Below, piece by piece: positions 19,486 through 29,560 of a stretch of 64,000 nucleotides of DNA. Within the stretch, counting starts at the first letter, position 1; every line of letters starts with the position of its first letter. The notes beneath the pieces are model-generated. The model saw nothing but the letters and a program-made list of their open reading frames with translations, searched no databases and was not told the DNA's origin. Origin of the DNA: Auraticoccus cholistanensis (GTDB taxonomy: Bacteria; Actinomycetota; Actinomycetes; Propionibacteriales; Propionibacteriaceae); NCBI RefSeq assembly GCF_009742705.1, contig NZ_WPCU01000010.1:538522-602521 (forward strand), read 5' to 3'. A program made the translations under genes and the position numbers.

Positions 19486-20958
19486 GTGTCGACGACGCAG
19501 TCGGAGGAAAGACCGGTCAGGAGCCTCATCCCGGCCCGGATGCACGACATGCCCTGGAGCAAGTTCCACTGGATGGTGATCTTCGGGCTGGGGACCGCCT
19601 GGATCCTGGACGGTCTGGAGGTCCAGATCGTCGCGGCCGGCGGCTTCGAGGAGTCCCTCGGCATGAGCACCACCCAGGTGGGGCTCGCCGGCACGGTCTA
19701 CCTGCTGGGCGAGGTGGTGGGTGCGCTGCTCTTCGGCCGGCTCACCGACACCCTGGGGCGCAAGAAGCTGTTCGTGATGACCCTGGCGGTGTACCTGATC
19801 GCCTCCGGTCTGGCCGCCTTCTCCCCCAACGTCTGGGTCTTCCTGGTGCTGCGCTTCGTGGCCGGCATGGGCATCGGCGGTGAGTACTCGGCGGTCAACT
19901 CCGCGGTGGACGAGCTGATCCCCGGCCGGTTCCGGGGACGGGTCGACCTGGCCATCAACGGCACCTACTGGCTCGGTGCGGGCATCGGCGCGTTCGCCAG
20001 CCTGTTCCTGCTGGACCCCGACATCGTCGGCAGCAACATCGGCTGGCGGATCGCCTTCCTGATCGGCCCGGTGCTCGGTCTGGGCATCATCTACCTGCGC
20101 CGCCACATCCCCGAGAGCCCGCGCTGGATGGTCACCCACGGCCGCGGCGAGGAGGCCGAGCAGGTCGTCCGCGGCATCGAGGACGAGGTCCGCGCCAGCG
20201 GCAAGCAGCTGCCCGACCTCGACGAGGAGCGCGACGGCATGTGGGTCAAGGCCCGCGAGGGCCTGCGGCTGCGGCAGCTGGCCTACGTGTTCTTCACGCT
20301 GTACCCGAGGCGGACGGTGCTGGGCGCCACCCTGATGATCACCCAGAGCTTCTTGTACAACGCGATCTTCTTCACCTACTCGCTGGTGCTGCAGAACTTC
20401 TACGGCCAGACCCCCTCGAGCGCGGCGCTCTACTTCTTCCCGTTCGCGGTCGGCAACCTGCTCGGTCCACTGCTGCTCGGCCCGCTGTTCGACACCGTGG
20501 GGCGGCGCAAGATGATCGGGGGCTGCTACGCCTTCGCCGCGGTGGTGCTGACGGTCTCGGCGTTCCTGTTCAACGCCGAGGTGCTCTCGGCCGGGGCGCA
20601 CACCGCCTTCTGGTGCCTGGCCTTCTTCTTCGCCTCGGCCGGGGCCTCGGCCGGCTACCTGACCGTGTCGGAGATCTTCCCGCTGGAGGTGCGCGGTCAG
20701 GCGATCTCGTACTTCTTCGCCCTGGCCCAGGTCTTCGGCGCCATCGGCCCGGTGTTCTACGGCTGGCTGATCGGTGAGGGCACCGACCGGACCGGGCTGT
20801 TCTGGGGGTACCTGATCGCCTCGGCCATCATGCTGGTGGGGGCCCTGGTGGCCGCCGTCTTCGGTGTCGACGCGGAGAACAAGTCGCTGGAGGAGATCGC
20901 CCCGCCGCTGAGCTCCTACGACGAGCACGGCAACGAGACGATCCACCTCCCGGTGTGA
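19486..20958 (+). CDS. MFS transporter, sugar-porter-like family
   Basis: Twelve-helix secondary transporter of 490 residues. Signatures are the motif A loop GRLTDTLGRKKLFV, the helix-4 segment RFVAGMGIGGEYSAVNSAVDELIPGRFRGR, PESPRWM after helix 6, and the repeat of motif A in FDTVGRRKMIGG. GGEYSA and the R-G-R loop fit the sugar porter or aromatic/organic-acid porter branches. The GTG at 19486 follows GGTGGGAGGAACG, a good ribosome site. A universal stress protein gene starts ten bases after its stop, so both are probably one transcript. No catabolic genes are adjacent to identify the substrate. Confidence 0.9.
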   Translation: MSTTQSEERPVRSLIPARMHDMPWSKFHWMVIFGLGTAWILDGLEVQIVAAGGFEESLGMSTTQVGLAGTVYLLGEVVGALLFGRLTDTLGRKKLFVMTLAVYLIASGLAAFSPNVWVFLVLRFVAGMGIGGEYSAVNSAVDELIPGRFRGRVDLAINGTYWLGAGIGAFASLFLLDPDIVGSNIGWRIAFLIGPVLGLGIIYLRRHIPESPRWMVTHGRGEEAEQVVRGIEDEVRASGKQLPDLDEERDGMWVKAREGLRLRQLAYVFFTLYPRRTVLGATLMITQSFLYNAIFFTYSLVLQNFYGQTPSSAALYFFPFAVGNLLGPLLLGPLFDTVGRRKMIGGCYAFAAVVLTVSAFLFNAEVLSAGAHTAFWCLAFFFASAGASAGYLTVSEIFPLEVRGQAISYFFALAQVFGAIGPVFYGWLIGEGTDRTGLFWGYLIASAIMLVGALVAAVFGVDAENKSLEEIAPPLSSYDEHGNETIHLPV

Positions 20959-20968
20959 GGAGGCACGG

Positions 20969-21556
20969 ATGAGCGTTCAGGACGAGAGCGGGGCCGGCGC
21001 GCCGGACCGGCCCTACACCGTGGTGGTGGGGGTGAGCGCCACCTCGGGCTCCCCCACCGCGCTGGTCTGGGGGGCGGCGCAGGCCCGGCAGAACGGCGGG
21101 CGGCTGGTGGCCGTCCGGGCCTGGCGGATGCCCTCGCCGCCGCCCACCACCTCGGGCGGCATCGGCAGCCGGGTGCAGCGCGAGTCGGCGGTGGAGCAGA
21201 ACGCGCTGGAGATCCTGCGCCGCGACGTCGCCGCCGTGCTCGGCGAGGACCACCAGGCCGAGGTCCGGCTGGTGCGGGGCAGCAGCCAGTCGGTGCTGCT
21301 GGCCGCCGCCCAGGACGCCGACCTGCTGGTGATCGACGCCCCCCGGGCAATGACCGGGGCGCCGCTGTTCGCCCAGCGGATCGTCTACGCCGCCTCCTGC
21401 CCGGTGGTGGTGATGCCGCCGGCCATCTCGGGGCAGCGTCCCAGCGCGGTGCAGCGGGCCGGACGGGCGGTGGGGCGGGCGGCACTGCGGTCGGTGGCGA
21501 TGGCGGGACGCCCGGGCTACCGCCCGCCGATGCCCCCGCCCTCCGCCCAGCCCTGA
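20969..21556 (+). CDS. Universal stress protein (UspA family)
   Basis: Single USP domain protein of 195 residues. The domain begins YTVVVGVSATSGSPTALVWGAAQARQNGGRLVAV and ends CPVVVMPP. The ATP-binding motif (GxxGxxG followed by S/T) is degenerate: the matching region reads IDAPRAMTGAPLFAQRI, so nucleotide binding is uncertain. A proline-rich tail of about 50 residues follows. It lies ten bases downstream of the MFS gene and may be produced with it. The role is presumably in stress or stationary phase, but only by family analogy. Confidence 0.8.
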   Translation: MSVQDESGAGAPDRPYTVVVGVSATSGSPTALVWGAAQARQNGGRLVAVRAWRMPSPPPTTSGGIGSRVQRESAVEQNALEILRRDVAAVLGEDHQAEVRLVRGSSQSVLLAAAQDADLLVIDAPRAMTGAPLFAQRIVYAASCPVVVMPPAISGQRPSAVQRAGRAVGRAALRSVAMAGRPGYRPPMPPPSAQP

Positions 21557-21557
21557 G

Positions 21558-21573
21558 CCGGGCGACCGCCCGG
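21558..21573. terminator. Short GC hairpin between convergent USP and MFS genes
   Basis: CCGGGC (21558-21563) and GCCCGG (21568-21573) form a 6-bp stem with a four-base loop immediately after the USP stop and before the MFS stop at 21584. Confidence 0.4.
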
Positions 21574-21583
21574 GTGGGGGCCG

Positions 21584-22834
21584 TCAGGGGACGGCGGGGA
21601 CGAGCGCGGCCGCGGCGGGTTCGTCGCGCAGCGCCCGCCGGAGCACGACGACCATGACGGCGCCCACGGCCACCGCGAGGCCGCCGAGGGCGACGTAGGA
21701 GCCCGCCGCCCCCCACCAGCCGGCGGCCAGCCCGCCGAGGGTGAGGGCCAGCACGGACGCGGTCCGGGTGCAGCCGGTCAACGTGGCCAGCACCCGGCCG
21801 CGGGAGGCGTCGGGGGCGCGCAGCACCAGCAGCGCACCCACGGAGGTGTTGTAGGCCCCGGAGCCCGCCGCCACGAGCAGGCCGAGGGCGGCGGCGGCCC
21901 AGGCGTCGGCCAGCAGGCCCGTCAGCAGCAGACCGCTGCCCATGGCCAGGGTGCCGGTGGCGCAGCTGAGCACCCGGGTCCGCTCGGAGCCGATCCGCCC
22001 GGCCAGCTGCGCGCCGACCACCTGGCCGGCGAAGGCCGCGGAGGTGCCGAGGGCGTACAGCCACGCCGGGGCCCCCAGGTCGACGGTGACCAGCACCGGT
22101 CGCAGCACGTTGGTGGCCTCCACGGCCAGCACCACCGCCACCGAGGACAGCAGCACGGTGAGCAGCACCCGGTCGGCCCGGACGACCTGCCAGCCGCCCC
22201 GGGCCCGCTCTCCCCGCGGTGCGGCCGGCTGCGGCCGGCGGACCGTGCGGACGCGGGCCGCGGCCAGCGTCTCCAGCGCGAAGGCGCCGGCCTGCACGAG
22301 CACGGTGGCGGCGAACCCCAGCTGCTCCAGCAGCAGCGCCGCGACCCCGGCCCCGGCCGCCCCGGCCAGCGCGGAGAGCGAGAGCTGGTGACCGCTGACG
22401 CGCGCCACCGCCTGCTCCCCCACCACGTGGGGCACCAGCGCCGCCCAGCACGGCAGCGTCACCGCGAGCGACGCCTGCAGCACCATCTGGGCGACCAGAA
22501 GCGGCAGCAGCCCGCCCAGGATCCCCTCCCCCGGCGTGTGCGGGAGGACCGCGAGGGTCGCGGCCAGCAGCACCTGGACCACCCCCAGCACGAGCAGCAG
22601 CCGGCGGGAGTCGACCCGGTCGACCAGCCGTCCGGCCAGCGGCGCCATGGCGATGGCCGGCACGGCGTTGGACAGGTAGAGCGCGGTCAGCAGCAGCGGC
22701 TGGCCGGCGGCGGCCACCTGCAGGGTCAGCGCCAGGAAGGCGGCGGCCGAGCCGAAGGTCGCGGCGGAGCGCCCGGCGAGCAGCCAGCGGAGGTCGGCGG
22801 CCTGCGCCGGAGAGATACGAAGCGTTGACTTCAT
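21584..22834 (-). CDS. MFS transporter controlled by the divergent ArsR regulator
   Basis: Twelve-helix permease of 416 residues, in the branch that includes macrolide-type efflux proteins. It begins MKSTLRISPAQAADLRWLLAGRSAATFGSAAAFLALTLQVA. The helix 2-3 loop reads MAPLAGRLVDRVDSRRLL, a variant of motif A. The second half shows the same fold without strong motifs. The ATG at 22834 lies inside the operator region; TACGCT eight bases upstream, with TTGACT 17 bases before that, predicts an mRNA with almost no leader. Divergence from an ArsR gene sharing a symmetric operator suggests repression released by a small ligand, perhaps the transported compound. Confidence 0.9.
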   Translation of the reverse strand: MKSTLRISPAQAADLRWLLAGRSAATFGSAAAFLALTLQVAAAGQPLLLTALYLSNAVPAIAMAPLAGRLVDRVDSRRLLLVLGVVQVLLAATLAVLPHTPGEGILGGLLPLLVAQMVLQASLAVTLPCWAALVPHVVGEQAVARVSGHQLSLSALAGAAGAGVAALLLEQLGFAATVLVQAGAFALETLAAARVRTVRRPQPAAPRGERARGGWQVVRADRVLLTVLLSSVAVVLAVEATNVLRPVLVTVDLGAPAWLYALGTSAAFAGQVVGAQLAGRIGSERTRVLSCATGTLAMGSGLLLTGLLADAWAAAALGLLVAAGSGAYNTSVGALLVLRAPDASRGRVLATLTGCTRTASVLALTLGGLAAGWWGAAGSYVALGGLAVAVGAVMVVVLRRALRDEPAAAALVPAVP

Positions 22835-22877
22835 GATCGTGAAGCGTAGGCTTCATAAATCCTGAAGTCAACGCTTC
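22819..22877. promoter_or_regulatory. Symmetric ArsR operator with overlapping divergent promoters
   Basis: GAAGCGTTGACTTC at 22819-22832 recurs as its exact reverse complement at 22864-22877. A third site, GAAGCGTAGGCTTC (22841-22854), is centred between them. Each outer copy contains TTGACT. On the minus strand TTGACT, 17 bases, TACGCT leads to the MFS start; on the plus strand TTGACT, 16 bases, TAGGCT leads toward arsR. Bound regulator would cover both promoters. Confidence 0.8.
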
Positions 22878-22894
22878 ACAGCTACGCTGGGGAC

Positions 22895-23452
22895 ATGGAC
22901 GCCGGCCCGCTGCAGGACACCCTCGACGTCTCCGACCCGGCGCTGCTCCGCGCGCTCGGTCACCCGGTGCGGATGCGGGTGCTGATGGAGATCGGCAGCA
23001 CCCGGACGCTGACGGCCACCGAGGTGGCCCGGCTGACCGGCCTGACGCCCTCGGCGGCCAGCCACCACCTCCGCTTCCTCGAGCGGCACGGGCTGATCGA
23101 GCGCGCCCCCGGCGAGGGCGACCAGCGGACCCGGCCGTGGCGCCGCAGCCACCGCAGCCTCAACCTCGGCCGCCCCGACGACCCCGCGCAGCGCTCGGCG
23201 CTGGAGCTGACGGTGCGGGCGCAGCTGGGCATCCTGGCCGACGACCTGACCGCGGGCCTGCCCGGTGAGCAGGACCGCTCGCTGCTCTCCACCGGCACCC
23301 ACCGGCTGCGCCCGGAGGAGGTGGAGGAGCTCCGCACCGAGCTGCTGGCGCTGGCCGAGCGCTGGAGCCGGCGGTCGGAGGCCAACGGCCCCGAGGTGCC
23401 CCGGGTGCGGCTGGCGCTGGCGGTCGCCCCGCTGGACGACCCCGCGGACTAG
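22895..23452 (+). CDS. ArsR-family (HTH_20) transcriptional regulator
   Basis: Winged-helix repressor of 185 residues. The DNA-binding part is at residues 8-75: [24 protein letters not shown], then [31 protein letters not shown]. The C-terminal part is longer than in metal-sensing ArsR proteins and has no Cys metal site, so the ligand is probably organic. TACGCT lies six bases before the ATG, allowing a leaderless mRNA; a second promoter inside the operator is also possible. It probably controls the divergent MFS and itself. Its TAG stop forms part of the TAGAGT hexamer that fits as -10 box of uppS. Confidence 0.9.
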   Translation: MDAGPLQDTLDVSDPALLRALGHPVRMRVLMEIGSTRTLTATEVARLTGLTPSAASHHLRFLERHGLIERAPGEGDQRTRPWRRSHRSLNLGRPDDPAQRSALELTVRAQLGILADDLTAGLPGEQDRSLLSTGTHRLRPEEVEELRTELLALAERWSRRSEANGPEVPRVRLALAVAPLDDPAD

Positions 23453-23462
23453 AGTTCCCGCC

Positions 23463-24341
23463 GTGGCACGCAGACGACCCCCCTCGCCGCGGCCGGCCCG
23501 GCGCGCACCGGACCCGCACCCGAGCGGGGCCCGTCCTCCCCGGCTGCCGGCGGGCTCGCTGCCGCGCCACGTCGCGATCGTGATGGACGGCAACGGCCGC
23601 TGGGCCAAGGCCCGGGGGCTCCCCCGCACCGACGGGCACGCCCGTGGCGAGGACGCCCTCTTCGACGTCATCGCCGGGGCGATCGAGGTCGGCATCCCCT
23701 ACCTGTCGGCCTACGCCTTCTCCACCGAGAACTGGCGCCGCTCCCCCGACGAGGTCCGCTGGCTGATGGGCTTCAACCGCGACGTGATCCACCGCCGCCG
23801 GGACCAGCTCGACGCGATGGGGGTCCGGATCCGGTGGGCCGGGCGGCGTCCGCGGCTGTGGAAGAGCGTGATCGAGGAGCTGGAGACGGCCGAGCAGCAG
23901 AGCGCGGACAACGACGTGCTGACCCTGCAGTTCTGCGTCAACTACGGCGGCCGGGCCGAGATCGTCGACGCCGCCCGCCGGATCGCCGAGCTGGCCCGCG
24001 AGGGGCGGCTGGACCCGTCCCGGCTGACCGAGGACCGGTTCCGGCAGTTCCTCGACGAGCCCGACATCCCCGACGTGGACCTGTTCCTGCGCAGCTCGGG
24101 CGAGCAGCGCACGTCCAACTTCCTGCTCTGGCAGTCCGCCTACGCCGAGATGGTCTTCCTGGACCGGCTCTGGCCCGACTTCGACCGCCGCGACCTCTGG
24201 CACGCCCTCGAGGTCTACGCCGCCCGGGACCGCCGCTACGGCGGGGCCGTGCCCAACCAGGTCGGCGAGGCGGCCAGCGAGACCACGGATGCGACCAGCC
24301 GCTCGGCCGAGCCGGGGGCGAACGGGGCCGGCATCCCGTAG
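23463..24341 (+). CDS. uppS: Isoprenyl (undecaprenyl/decaprenyl) diphosphate synthase
   Basis: cis-Prenyltransferase of 292 residues that makes the polyprenyl diphosphate carrier for cell wall synthesis. Conserved regions are [18 protein letters not shown] with the catalytic Asp, [21 protein letters not shown], and [23 protein letters not shown] near the C-terminus. The first 35 residues are a Pro/Arg-rich extension. After VPNQ, where homologues usually end, the frame continues about 26 residues because no stop occurs; this tail is antisense to the end of the next gene (106-base overlap). The GTG start has TAGAGT seven bases upstream, so the mRNA may be leaderless. It is normally near recO and era. 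Confidence 0.93.
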   Translation: MARRRPPSPRPARRAPDPHPSGARPPRLPAGSLPRHVAIVMDGNGRWAKARGLPRTDGHARGEDALFDVIAGAIEVGIPYLSAYAFSTENWRRSPDEVRWLMGFNRDVIHRRRDQLDAMGVRIRWAGRRPRLWKSVIEELETAEQQSADNDVLTLQFCVNYGGRAEIVDAARRIAELAREGRLDPSRLTEDRFRQFLDEPDIPDVDLFLRSSGEQRTSNFLLWQSAYAEMVFLDRLWPDFDRRDLWHALEVYAARDRRYGGAVPNQVGEAASETTDATSRSAEPGANGAGIP

Positions 24342-25513
24342 TAGCGGTGGGCGTCGGCCACCTCGTAGCCGCCGTGCTGGTACTCCTCGCGGGTCGGCAG
24401 GTAGCCGGGGCAGTCGTCGGCGTAGCCCAGCACCACCACGTCACCCGGCAGCGCCGCGGTGAGCTCTTCCGCGGTCCGCCAGAACGGCTCGCCCGGCAGC
24501 AGCGCCAGCGACAGGTCGCCGAGTCCGAGCAGGGCGACCGGCACCGTGTACCGGTCCGCCGGCACCCGGTGCTCGGCCCAGTCGATCCAGCTGGCCAGCA
24601 GCGCCCGCTCCCCGGCCGGCGCCTGCCGGGCGCGCCGGCGCCACCGCTCGACGTCGGCGCTCACGGCGGCGTCTTCGAGCTGCTGCAGCTCCAGCTCCAC
24701 CTCGCCGCGGCGGACGGTCACGACCGGCGAGCTCAGCGGCCGGGTCGGGGCCGCGACCGCGAGCCGGCCGAGCCGGCGGCCGATCTCCTCCGCGGCGGCG
24801 AAGCCGCGCGCCGGGTCCGGCTCGGTGGTGTAGGAGGCCTCGGCCGGGTGGCCGTCGTTGAGGTCGCCGGCGCAGCCGGTGGCGAAGACCGCGACGGCGC
24901 CGGGGAGGGCCTCCTCGACCTCGGTCCGCAGCCCGTGCACGAAGTCCGCCGACAGCTGGCGGTTGCTGGCGTCCAGCACCACCGGGTGGCAGGCGTAGCC
25001 GACCAGCACCGCACGCACCCGTCCGTCGGCGTCGGTGCACCGCAGCACGTCCACCGGCGGATCGACCTCGCGGTCGGGGTGGCGGCGGTTCCGCGCGACC
25101 CCGGCGCCCCGGGCCGAGCCGCGGTGCAGGGTGCAGGGGACGCGGGCGGCCGCCGCCCGCCGGCAGGCCGTGACGGCGGCCTCCACCAGGGCCTGCTCGA
25201 CCTCGGGCCGGCACCCGCCGAGCCGGCCCGGGGTGCACTCCGGGCCGGCGTGGGTGTGGGTGGTCAGCAGGTGCACCGCGCCGGGATCGTCCGGCCGCAC
25301 CTGCTCGGCCACCCGCCGGCAGGTGGCGGCGGTGAGCCCGCAGACGTCGAGCACCACCAGCACGGCGTCGGTGAGGTCCAGGGCGCGCGCGGTCAGCGGG
25401 TCGTGGGTGCCCGTGCTGGGCTCGGTGCGGGCGGCGTAGCCCACCATCCGCACCGGGTCCGGCAGCTCGAGCTCGGCGACGCCGACGCCGACGGCGAGCT
25501 CGTGCGGACCCAC
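24236..25513 (-). CDS. Neutral/alkaline ceramidase-like N-terminal domain protein
   Basis: Protein of 425 residues related to the N-terminal catalytic domain of neutral ceramidases. It begins with the family-like strand [25 protein letters not shown]. Possible zinc ligands are in [11 protein letters not shown] (residues about 60-70) and [12 protein letters not shown] near residue 175; [11 protein letters not shown] matches the loop that closes the zinc site. No signal peptide is visible, so it is probably cytoplasmic, and the true substrate may be another amide or carbohydrate. The GTG at 25513 is six bases after the leuA stop, so it is likely co-transcribed. The last 35 codons lie opposite the uppS 3' end. 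Confidence 0.72.
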   Translation of the reverse strand: MGPHELAVGVGVAELELPDPVRMVGYAARTEPSTGTHDPLTARALDLTDAVLVVLDVCGLTAATCRRVAEQVRPDDPGAVHLLTTHTHAGPECTPGRLGGCRPEVEQALVEAAVTACRRAAAARVPCTLHRGSARGAGVARNRRHPDREVDPPVDVLRCTDADGRVRAVLVGYACHPVVLDASNRQLSADFVHGLRTEVEEALPGAVAVFATGCAGDLNDGHPAEASYTTEPDPARGFAAAEEIGRRLGRLAVAAPTRPLSSPVVTVRRGEVELELQQLEDAAVSADVERWRRRARQAPAGERALLASWIDWAEHRVPADRYTVPVALLGLGDLSLALLPGEPFWRTAEELTAALPGDVVVLGYADDCPGYLPTREEYQHGGYEVADAHRYYGMPAPFAPGSAERLVASVVSLAASPTWLGTAPP

Positions 25514-25518
25514 CTCGC

Positions 25519-27420
<1,902 letters not shown>

Positions 27421-27556
27421 CCCGCGGGGTCGGATGGTGGACGCGCGGCACGGGCGGGGCGGGGGCGCCGGGCCGGCCGGGCGGGCACGGGCCGCATGGA
27501 CCCGCGCTGCCGGGGTAGCCGGAGGAGGTCAGTGCCCGAGCGAAGGAGGAGCAGCC

Positions 27557-28282
27557 GTGGTGACGTCGATCGCCCGTCAGACCGAGCGCCAGCTGGGCGG
27601 GCCGCGCAGCGTGCTCGTCCGCCAGCAGCGCGACCACCAGGAGCTCGACCGGCTGGTGCACGCCATCGACGCCGCCGAGGGCGACGAGCGCCTGGACCTG
27701 CTCACCGACCTGGCCCGGCTGGTGTTCCCGCACGCCTTCGCCGAGGAGTCGGTGCTGTGGCCCGCGATCCGCCGGGTGCTGCCGGAGGGCGAGCAGCTCA
27801 CCCTGCAGATCGAGCAGGAGCACCAGGAGATCAACGAGCTGTGGAGCGAGCTGGAGCAGACCACGCCCGGCGACGGCCGCCACGAGGAGCTGTGGCCGAG
27901 GATCGTCGAGCTGCTGCGCGAGGACGTCCGCGACGAGGAGGACGAGCTGCTCCCCCGGCTGCAGGAGAAGCTGGGGCGCCGCGGGCTCGTCCAGCTCGGG
28001 CTGTCGTGGGAGGTGGTGCGTCGGATCGCGCCGACGCGCCCGCACCCGGTGGTGGCCCGCCGCCCGCCGGGCAACGTGGCGGCCGCGCTGCCGATGACCG
28101 TGCTCGACCGCTCCCGCGACCTGCTGGACCGCACCGCCCGCACCCGGGACGGCCGGGTGGCCCAGCTCGCCGGCGGGCTCAGCCGGGCCGCCGCCGGCGT
28201 CGCCGGCCGCCTCGAGCACGTGCCGCCGCTCACCGAGGGCGAGGACCCCAGCACCCACTCCGGCCGCTCCGACCGCACCTGA
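27557..28282 (+). CDS. Hemerythrin HHE domain protein
   Basis: Protein of 241 residues with an N-terminal four-helix HHE cation-binding domain (about residues 15-150). Candidate di-iron ligands are seen in VRQQRDHQELDRLVHAI, RLVFPHAFAEESVLW, QIEQEHQEINELW and DVRDEEDELLP. Such domains bind oxygen or nitric oxide or handle iron. The remaining 90 residues are basic, low in hydrophobic content and without a known domain. AAGGAGGA precedes two adjacent GTG codons at 27557 and 27560; either may be used. It stands alone and is convergent with era across the large inverted repeat. Confidence 0.85.
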   Translation: MVTSIARQTERQLGGPRSVLVRQQRDHQELDRLVHAIDAAEGDERLDLLTDLARLVFPHAFAEESVLWPAIRRVLPEGEQLTLQIEQEHQEINELWSELEQTTPGDGRHEELWPRIVELLREDVRDEEDELLPRLQEKLGRRGLVQLGLSWEVVRRIAPTRPHPVVARRPPGNVAAALPMTVLDRSRDLLDRTARTRDGRVAQLAGGLSRAAAGVAGRLEHVPPLTEGEDPSTHSGRSDRT

Positions 28283-28335
28283 CCCGCCGCACTTCCCCGC
28301 TCCCGGCTTCCGCACCTCCCGACCGCCGCCGCCCT

Positions 28336-28580
28336 GCCCGCGTGTATGTCGTCGCGGTCACGGTCGGCGTGTCGCGGCGTGTCGGGCTGTCACGGCCCGA
28401 CGGCGTACACGTTCCCAGGGTGATCGCCCTCATCCCCGTCCGGGCGCGTGTCCGGGCCCGGCTGCGGGCCGCCTGAGCCGGGCTCGCGGCCGCGGCCCTG
28501 AAGACGTGTACGCCGTGGCGCCCGGACACGGCGACACGCCGCGCCACGCCGACCGTGACCCCGACGACATACAGCCGGGC
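28336..28580. repeat. Long imperfect inverted repeat between convergent genes
   Basis: The 345-base gap between the hemerythrin gene and era holds no credible gene. Left arm 28336-28413 and right arm 28500-28580 are reverse complements with roughly 85 percent identity. Blocks shared exactly include TGTATGTCGTCG, GGTCACGGTCGGCGTG, CGCGGCGTGTCG and ACGGCGTACACGT. The 86-base centre is GC-rich with smaller repeats. It could fold into one very long hairpin. It might be a miniature mobile or repeated intergenic element, or a terminator enlarged by duplication. Confidence 0.8.
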
Positions 28581-28627
28581 AGGGTGCGGGGCGCTGGGAC
28601 GGGGGCGGGGCGGCGCGTGACGGAGGG

Positions 28628-29560
28628 TCAGAAGCCGAGGCGGTTGAGGGACTTGGCGTCGCGCTGCCAGTCCTTCATGACCTTGACCTTGAGGTCCAGG
28701 TGGACCGGGGTGCCGAGCAGGGTCTGGATCTGCATGCGGGCGGCGGTGCCGACGTCGCGCAGCCGCGAGCCCCGGTGGCCGATGACGATGCCCTTCTGGG
28801 AGTCGCGCTCGACCACCATGGTGGCGAAGACGTCGAGCAGCGGCTTGTCCTCGGGGCGGCCCTCGCGCAGCCCCATCTCGTCCACCACCACGGTGATCGA
28901 GTGCGGCAGCTCGTCGCGGACGCCCTCCAGCGCGGCCTCGCGGATCAGCTCGGCCACCAGCACCTCGTCGGGCTCGTCGGTCACCTCGCCGTCCGGGTAG
29001 TAGGCCGGGCCGGGCGGCAGCAGCCCGATGATCTCGTCGGTGACCACGTCGACCTGGTCGTCGGTCAGCGCCGACACCGGGATGATGTGCTCCCAGCGCA
29101 GCCCCAGCTCGGCCTCCAGCGCGCCGATGGACATCAGGTGCTCGCGCAGCCGGGGCCCGGAGACGAGGTCGGTCTTGGTGGCCAGCGCCACCAGCTTGGG
29201 ACGGCGGCTGAGCGCGGCGACCTGCTGCACCAGGTAGGTGTCGCCGGGCCCGATCCGCTGGTCCGAGGGCAGGCAGACGCCGATCACGTCGACCTCGGAC
29301 CAGGTGGCGCGCACGACGTCGTTGAGCCGCTCGCCCAGCAGGGTCCGGGGCTTGTGCAGCCCGGGGGTGTCGATCAGCACCAGCTGCGCGTCGGGGCGGG
29401 TGACGATGCCCTTGACCGCGTGCCGGGTGGTCTGCGGCTTGGAGGAGGCGATGGCCACCTTGCTGCCCACGACGGCGTTGGTCAGCGTGGACTTGCCGGC
29501 GTTGGGCCGGCCGACGAAGCAGGCGAACCCCGAGCGGAACTCAGGCGGTGTGGTGGTCAT
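28628..29560 (-). CDS. era: GTPase Era
   Basis: Essential Ras-like GTPase that binds the 3' end of 16S rRNA during 30S assembly, 310 residues. G1 is GRPNAGKST, G3 DTPGLH and G4 TKTD (Thr instead of the usual Asn, as in other actinobacterial Era proteins). The C-terminal KH domain includes VVERDSQKGIVIGHRGSRLRDVGTAARMQIQTLL. The start overlaps the 3' end of the CNNM/CBS gene by 20 bases, so phoH-ybeY-CNNM-era is one operon, the classic order. It is the last gene before the inverted repeat. Confidence 0.96.
   Translation of the reverse strand: MTTTPPEFRSGFACFVGRPNAGKSTLTNAVVGSKVAIASSKPQTTRHAVKGIVTRPDAQLVLIDTPGLHKPRTLLGERLNDVVRATWSEVDVIGVCLPSDQRIGPGDTYLVQQVAALSRRPKLVALATKTDLVSGPRLREHLMSIGALEAELGLRWEHIIPVSALTDDQVDVVTDEIIGLLPPGPAYYPDGEVTDEPDEVLVAELIREAALEGVRDELPHSITVVVDEMGLREGRPEDKPLLDVFATMVVERDSQKGIVIGHRGSRLRDVGTAARMQIQTLLGTPVHLDLKVKVMKDWQRDAKSLNRLGF

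Noticed and set aside
28230-28547. Possible small genes within the inverted repeat
   Set aside because: Both arms give similar Arg/Val-rich peptides only because they are repeats; no ribosome site and no domain.
28801-29560. Loss of function in Era from TKTD in place of NKxD
   Set aside because: Thr at this position is usual in actinobacterial Era proteins, and the other G motifs are intact.
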